NCBI GenBank assembly: GCA_037892935.1
Contig: JAYXKI010000006.1
Location: 1,860,001-1,924,000 of the forward strand
Reading direction: 5' to 3'
DNA: 64,000 nt
Source: Phlebopus portentosus
Taxonomy: Eukaryota; Basidiomycota; Agaricomycetes; Boletales; Boletinellaceae
Part shown: piece after piece, positions 58,103 to 64,000 of the stretch
Layout: each line of letters begins with the position of its first letter
Position numbering within the stretch: the first letter of the stretch is position 1
Position numbers and translations under genes: made by a program
The notes under the pieces: model-generated
The model's input: only the letters and a program-made list of their open reading frames with translations
What the model was told of the DNA's origin: nothing
The model's database searches: none

Positions 58103-58898
58103 GCTACGTCGAACGATCGAGTCGTTGTTTCATGCCGTCTAGAAAATGATGTGCGGGCTATGAAGCATGCATAGGCTTTATGTATTGCTGATCGCGCTTA
58201 TGACATTCTTCTCGCATTGTATGTTCATATCTGACATTCTGAAGCTTGACAATTCTGCAGATGTTCGAACTCGCTTCAAGTCGCTCGTCCGTACATTTTG
58301 AGGCTCAAGTAAGCATAGAGCTCCTCGCAACTCCGAATGGACTTTTAATGCTATGATTTCTTCGTCAACGATTTAAGCCAAACACGTGGTTTATCAGATC
58401 TGAAAGCCTTGGATCCCTTTCCCACTCGAATCCAGCAGTTAATATCATTCCCTATGCCCAAGATACTCTATCATGGATATCAAACCTTCATTGGCCTGAC
58501 TTATGTCTCTCGGCCTTTCCCTTTCCTATGAACTCATTTAGATCTGGTGCACGTCTTCCCGCAGATTAGGAATAAGAAGCATTGCTAAAAGGCGAAATTC
58601 CCGGAACAGTCTTTACGCAGCTTAACAAAATCCTCGCACAGCTTAAGTTGAGAGAGACATCGATATTGCACGCTTCCAAGACGTGTTGACCCGATGTTCG
58701 GCTACAGTGGCGCCGGGAACGTGTCCTGCGTGAGGGCACGGTGTGCTCCTGTATTAATATCGGGCTGCACGGAAGGACCTTGTTGTTCTGGCTTGTCTTC
58801 ACCCTGTTCGCTTGCTTGCACTCCAGACGGGTAACCCTGTTGGTCAACTAACGCTCACACCGTCTCCGAGTTTCGCCGTCATCATCCGCAATTGAAGT
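58103..58898. other. Intergenic region, no gene seen
   Basis: The 3' UTR of RPS10 and the promoter of the next gene. A 93-codon minus-strand frame (58566-58847) shows no motif. Confidence 0.45.
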
Positions 58899-61572
58899 AT
58901 GCTGACTTGCACAGTTTGTCCTGAACGGACATTCGCTACGCCTGTGGCTCTTCATCAACATCAAAGCCACTCTAAAGGCCACTTCTACTGCCGGTCTTGC
59001 ACGAGCACCTTTGCGGACTACAATGCACTGTTTGATGTGAGTTAGTCCTCATCAACATCTGAGAAGCATCCTCTCATGTGACAACCTTTGCGTTTTCCCG
59101 CTGTGATTCCTTAGCATGCTACGGCTGTTCACTCAGCAACATGTGAGGGCTGCAAACGTATGTTCGCGTCTGAGAAAGGAGCGCAGCGGCACTTCTATGA
59201 TTCGCCAAGGCATCCTAAATGCCGGTCATGTAGGATGGGATTCCGAGATTGTCATGGTCTTAATTCTGTGAGTAGCCATGACTATATCACTAGATGCCTT
59301 CTGACATGCTTTCCTTGCAGCACAAAGCCGAGGTTCACGGACTCCAAAAGTCACCAAAGAGAACCACTAGAAGGAGGCGGAAGAACAGGACATTCTCACC
59401 TACTGTAAGGCCCGTTTCTCTTGTTTGTTTGCGATGCCTAACATCCCTGTGTAGGCATCGAATTCTGATAATACTTCTACTCCAACATCTAGTCTGAGAC
59501 TTTGGTCCCCATTGTCGTCTGCGACGTCGCAGGTTAGCGACAGTGATTCAGTGATTCACAAACTATCAGTAGCATCCCAATACGGAGACGACGCTCCAGC
59601 AAGCGCCTCGCCAACCCTGTCAGATGCATCCCATGATATTGGGTTACTTCCATCGCAAAAGGGCCAGACGAACGTGTTCTTTCCACGGGTACTTGCGGCT
59701 TTGAAGAGGCCAGTTCTATGAAGACCGGAAGGATCGCAGCAACTGAGCATCGCTTTTTCCAGACTTATGTACAAGATGAACAGCTGCCCTCGTTACACCG
59801 TGGAGAGAAATATGGGTCCCAACCTTCTCCCGTCCCTCAGGAGCTTCATGTGAAGTCTAATGAGCTCGGCCGAGTGCAAGAAGGCCCAGGAAAGGGCCTA
59901 ACTACACCGGCAGATGCAAACATCAACTTCTCTTCCCCGCTGCTGGCGACTGACATTGCATTCCCCATGGACGTGCACTCAGACACGTCTAGTGACAGTG
60001 AGGACATATCAACTAGTCTCCGCCTTTCCGGTCGTCTTTCCAGCATGCTCGCTTATCGCCGATCTTCTCCGCAACCTTGCCAGACTTCACAGCAAGGTGA
60101 CCATGGGGATGCTACCATGGTTCCCCTTCTGTTGGGAAGGCTTGGCTCGCAAGATTCGACCAGTAGTGGAAGTGGCTTTGCGGATGCGATTCGGGCGGCA
60201 TGTCGAGCACGCTCCGGTGGAGTGGTCCGGCCGCCTACCCCTTTGCGTCTCAATAATTTGTCCAGTCTCAAGGTAGCGGGTACGCTCCCTTGGCTTTCGC
60301 AACTACCAACAATCCTGGATGAGCAAGAGATGGGACGGGGACAAGATGCTGTTGAGTATGAGTCAGGGTCAATGGAGGAACCTGTAGTCGAGACACGACC
60401 TGAATTACAAGACATCACACGCCTCGCTGGACGCCGAAAGCGCCGCCTTAGTCTATCGCCAACTCTCCCATCCATCCCAGAAGCTATGAATATCCACGAA
60501 CTAGGCCCCATTTCTGCAGCCGACCCATGCGGCTCTGATTCGGACAGTTCACAGGGCATTTACGAACACCGTGGACAAGACTTCCTCTACGATAGCTTGT
60601 CTGAAACAGAGAGATGCCAGACTCCGATGACCTATCTCACTGCGGACGATCTGGACTTGCAGACCGACGAGGAAGGGAACTTGGACTATCCCTGTGAGAT
60701 ACCTAATGTATTGACAGAAATTCTGCGTACTGAAATATGTTCAGCTTCTCCCACTTTGCTCGTTGAAGATTTGACAAAGCTCGCAGAGGAGACGTGTTCT
60801 CCATCTACAAGTGATGGTTTCTATGATTCGAGCGCAGATCCGTTTGAACTTCATCCATCCGCTAACAACTCTCCAATGAGCGCGACCTTCCCGAAACGTC
60901 CGCGAGCATGGTCATTGAGCGAAGCGCCGTATGATTCGAGATTCTTATCCCCTTCGAGACCGAAAATCGACTCGGACCATACTGAGGTGATCCAAGAGGA
61001 CAGGAAACTCAATGATGTCATTGGAGGAGAGAACGAAGAACCCGACGAAGCGGCGGTTACGGCAGATGAACCGCAGCCAAGAGCTATCGAGGAAGACTTG
61101 TTCTCGGAGCCAGAGGAGACCATGGAACACGTTCCTCATACGATTGAGCCAGTCATTGAATCCGAAGAAGCACGGTTCGCCGAGGAGGGTCATCCACTTC
61201 GGAGTCTAATTTCGCTGGACACCCTGCCTCTTACTGACAAAGATCCAAATCTGCCCGATCGTTCTGAACATTCATTTCCGTCGCGAAGTGATTCGAACGA
61301 TACCTCTGCTTCAGGTGAACACGAGGCTGTACCTGGAAGATGTCCACTGCGTTGCAGGATCTGCCAACTGGATCCGTGCAAGGAGGCTACGGCGACTTTT
61401 TGCGGGCATATCTTCTGTCATGAGTGAGTTGTACGCACTTTTCAAGCTTGTTCGAAGTTTGATGGTATCTGATAGATGCATTACACGAGAGATCATGGAG
61501 GGGTCGAAGTGTCCCGTTTGCAGTGCTCCGACACTCCTTTACTGTCTCTTCAAACTCGACCTGAGTTCATAG
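58899..61572 (+). CDS. Zinc-finger protein with C-terminal RING (probable E3 ubiquitin ligase)
   Basis: The ATG at 58899 opens an N-terminal array of C2H2-like fingers: CTVCPERTFATPVALHQHQSH, FYCRSCTSTFADYNALFDHATAVH, CEGCKRMFASEKGAQRHFYD, and CRSCRMGFRDCHGLNSHKAEVH. The exons join cleanly over short introns. A basic patch (RTTRRRRKNRTFSPT) follows, then about 500 residues rich in Ser, Pro, Asp and Glu without a fold. At the end are CRICQLDPCKEATATFCGHIFCHE and, after an intron, CITREIMEGSKCPVCSAPTL, a C3HC4 RING finger; stop TAG 61570-61572. RING domains recruit ubiquitin-charged E2 enzymes. Around 59670-59720 the frame changes: either a 50-nt intron (GT at about 59671, AG before ACCGGAAGG) or a missing base. 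Partners are unknown. Confidence 0.85.
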
Positions 61573-62008
61573 AACTCCTGTTTTGTTTTGTTACCAACAC
61601 TAGCTTCCAATGTATACTATCTTGCTGTGCGAGACGTTAACTAGTATGATCAGACATAAAATGCAACAACAAAGCTTACCTGTAACATCATTGTTCTATT
61701 GGTTATTATCTGCTTTTTCTTGAAAGCTGCGTGTCATACAACATGTTTTGTTTCGTTTTTTCGCACGATGCCAGAGAGAAGTAATCACATCAATGATTAG
61801 ATCAAAGTTGTACAAAAACATGAACACAGTAATAACTAAAGAAGCAGTGTCCGCGTTATGAACACAGTAATAGAGCAACAAATCATAAGTACAATAGACG
61901 CTAAAAGGGACGATCTGATACAGGCAAGAAAGTGGAGGTCGAAACGGGGAATGAAAGAAGAGGGAATAATGAATATAGCATCGATAGCTAACGCGAAGCC
62001 TGTTCGCA
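61573..62008. other. Convergent 3' region
   Basis: About 440 AT-rich bases between two genes ending towards each other. No gene seen. Confidence 0.5.
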
Positions 62009-63146
62009 TTAACGAAGCCTGCTTCGCATGCGAGGCGAATAGCCGTGGTGGCGTGGAACATGAATCGTGAGCGTGCCGTCGGCGGAGAACTGAGCACGCG
62101 TCTGCAACACGTTCGCGTCGCGCGAAGAGAACGCGACAAGCCATTCATGATGACCTGATAAACCGGGAGAAGGAGCGGAGTCACATAAAGTTGGGTAAAA
62201 TGCCGGCAAGTCAGATTTTATATCGTCATAATGTGTCAAAAATGCGGAATGGAACAGTAGATAAAGGGGTAAACGCACAGTTGGACTCCGCATGCCAAAG
62301 ATCCGCTACGACGGCAAGTTTGTCTTCCCTATGCACACATATAGTGACCATCTCCGGCGCAAATCCCGGTAGATGTACACTCAGAACATGTTCGTCCTCG
62401 GTCGAGCGGGTGAGGCGCAACATGGGTCGACTTTCTGGCGCGGGCGAGCGTCGATGTGGTTCGAGCACAGCAGCAATCGCGGCAACCTGTGACGAATGCA
62501 GCGGAGCCGAGCCATTCAAAGGGCCGAGCATGGATGAGTATGAGATCTTTGGGGATAAGGCGGGCTTAGCCGTGGGTGCGTATATTTCAGGTTGAAAAGG
62601 GACCATCTTGGGCTGTGAGACGGGAGAGCGGAATGAAAGCTGAGGTGCCTTCGGCATGTCCTGCTCGACTTCACAATGAGGTGGCGAAGGCAGTTTAAAG
62701 GAAATGTCGCTAAAACCAACTCTATCCTGTGTGGATTGCTTGTATGGAGTCGTTGAAAAGGGCTTGCCAAATAGTACTCCTTGTAGTGGTGCGAGTCTGC
62801 TAGAATGCAGGTTGTGGCAGTGGCTTCCTGTGACCGCCATTATGAACATGAGGTTCAATTGAGCCACGCGGGGCAATGAGTAACACTTACCATGAGCTTC
62901 TCTGTGGCCGGGGGGATCACCTTTACGTCTCATGAAAGGAGCCGAGGAAACTCTTCCACGCTTGGAGATACCAGGCTCCCTATCCGGTGTAATGGCCGCG
63001 GAAAGTGCAGGACATGAAAGAAGGCCACCAATATTTGATATGGCGAAGGATGCGCTAGTCCTCCGTGTCCTGGAACCACTACCACTAGATTTTGGGGAAA
63101 TGAGACGAGAAAGAGACGCGACCCTATTTAGCTGCAGTACAGACAT
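62009..63146 (-). CDS. Alpha-crystallin/HSP20-fold protein with long N-terminal extension
   Basis: The start at 63146 (MSVLQLNRVASLSRLISP) gives a Ser/Arg/Pro-rich region of roughly 200 residues without a known fold. It is followed by an HSP20-like beta-sandwich: EDEHVLSVHLPGFAPEMVTICVHREDKLAVVADLW, an intron joining HAESNC to HHEWLVAFSSRDANVLQTRA, and QFSADGTLTIHVPRHHGYSPR. The F-S-A-D-G-T-L-T-I segment is the family hallmark near the end of the alpha-crystallin domain; the end MRSRLR has stop TAA 62009-62011. Small heat-shock proteins hold unfolded clients, but the classic C-terminal I-x-I anchor is absent, so a different role is possible. A 63-nt segment (62828-62890) with GTAAGT...CAG ends is in frame and free of stops; it is probably an intron. 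Confidence 0.78.
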
Positions 63147-63813
63147 TGGGGAATATTCGCACAGAACCGCATCTCAAATGTGGATAAGAAAACCAGCTCT
63201 GAGAATGGTCAGCCTCGGACCAGAAATAAATAGCCTGGTTCATTGCTCAGGCTCAACTATGATTATCGCAATTACACGCTCAGCGCAGCCTGAAACAACA
63301 CGGAAAAGGCTTTCTTGTGAAGAACCCTCATAGGATACAGCCTCTGAAAAGATGGAGTAGTTCAAGTTCGTGACGGTGGTTTTGATTCGTGACTTGAGCC
63401 AGGCATAGTCCAGAAAAGGCAGCAGTTTAATCTCAGCTGAGAAGACTGATCGACGCCATCACCCACCAAACCTTGAATCCGATCCGCGACCACACATGTA
63501 CACCTACCACCACCACGCGAAAGCATCCGACTCGCAGGCTTGTGCACGCGATGTGTGGAGATGATTGCGTTCAATGGATCTTACTCAGGTTCTGAATGGC
63601 GAGTTCAGAACCGTAGCGTGTCTTTTCTTTATCCGAGGCAGCGCTGCAGTCTGTTATTCTATCACCTTACTAAGCTTCCCAGAGGTCGTCATCATACTAG
63701 AATAAACCTCACATCATCCTGCTTTACACATCCGGCCATATATAAACTGGGTCATTTGGGATGTTTCACATCGCTACCCCTACAAACGCGAGTTATAGAC
63801 GAGTTTATTCCGA
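63147..63813. promoter_or_regulatory. Divergent promoter region
   Basis: About 670 bases between two outward-pointing starts. No gene; short frames lack motifs. A TATA-like run (CATATATAAA) lies at 63739-63748, about 70 bases before the plus-strand ATG. Confidence 0.55.
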
Positions 63814-64000
63814 ATGGCCGAACAGAAGGCCCTTTTTCTCGAGGCGCCAGTAGGCGATTTCCGTGTCCGTTCCAAAGAGATTCAAAAGCCTAGTCCTGGA
63901 GAGCTTCTGGTAAAGATCCACGCAACGGCGCTGAACCCCGTTGACTGGAAGATACGCGACTTAAACTTTTTCGTCAAAGACTACCCTGCAGTCCTTGGTT
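63814..64000 (+). CDS. Medium-chain dehydrogenase/reductase (zinc-type alcohol dehydrogenase-like), 5' end only
   Basis: The ATG at 63814 opens MAEQKALFLEAPVGDFRVRS, then EIQKPSPGELLVKIHATALN and PVDWKIRDLNFFVKDYPAVLG, running off the window edge. The segment P-x-PGE-LLVKI-x-A-x-ALNPVDW-K is the GroES-like N-terminal domain of the quinone oxidoreductase/enoyl reductase branch of the MDR superfamily. The Asn-Pro-Val-Asp replaces the catalytic Cys region of classic zinc alcohol dehydrogenases, so a zinc-free, NADPH-dependent type is likely. The Rossmann part lies outside the window. Confidence 0.87.
   Translation, partial: MAEQKALFLEAPVGDFRVRSKEIQKPSPGELLVKIHATALNPVDWKIRDLNFFVKDYPAVLG

Overview
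The window is genomic DNA from a filamentous fungus, most likely a basidiomycete of the Agaricomycetes type. Genes lie on both strands and are cut by many short introns of about 45-70 nt with GT...AG ends. Zn2Cys6, DUF3295-type and SFP1-type regulators occur beside eukaryotic housekeeping genes (ORC1, RPS10, ALG12, mitochondrial Lon). No virus-like, CRISPR, rRNA or convincing tRNA feature was seen. All product calls rest on reading the translations by eye; no database search was possible.

Layout, left part: the 3' end of an aldose 1-epimerase (1-838); a gene-free stretch; a Zn2Cys6 transcription factor (3187-6651, +); a SARAF-type ER calcium-entry regulator (7061-8404, -); mitochondrial Lon/PIM1 protease (8895-12729, -); the ER mannosyltransferase ALG12 (13068-15111, -), divergent from a very large BEM2-like RasGEF-like/PH/RhoGAP gene (15434-23216, +); a coiled-coil, probably membrane-anchored protein (24094-27027, -).

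Middle: a duplicated short-chain dehydrogenase pair, one copy broken by four in-frame stops (27752-29062, -) and one intact (29834-31039, -); a type II membrane glycosyltransferase-like protein (31432-33534, -); a DUF3295-type regulator (36254-37891, -). From about 37.9 to 46 kb the sequence is gene-poor and holds a 1.1-1.4 kb palindromic element with a young MITE (perfect 30-bp terminal inverted repeats, TA target duplication) nested in its right arm.

Right part: an SFP1-like zinc-finger gene (46053-48717, -) with an unusually long intron; an ARO8/kynurenine-type aminotransferase (51399-53433, -), divergent from ORC1 (54207-56931, +); ribosomal protein eS10 (57597-58102, +); a protein with N-terminal zinc fingers and a C-terminal RING (58899-61572, +); an alpha-crystallin-fold protein (62009-63146, -); the 5' end of a medium-chain dehydrogenase/reductase (63814 to the edge, +).

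The genes form no single pathway. The strongest window-wide signal is a repeated pattern of apparent one-base losses inside conserved genes (SARAF, Lon, ALG12, BEM2, ORC1). It looks more like a base-calling or assembly problem than biology, and it would split these genes in an automatic annotation.
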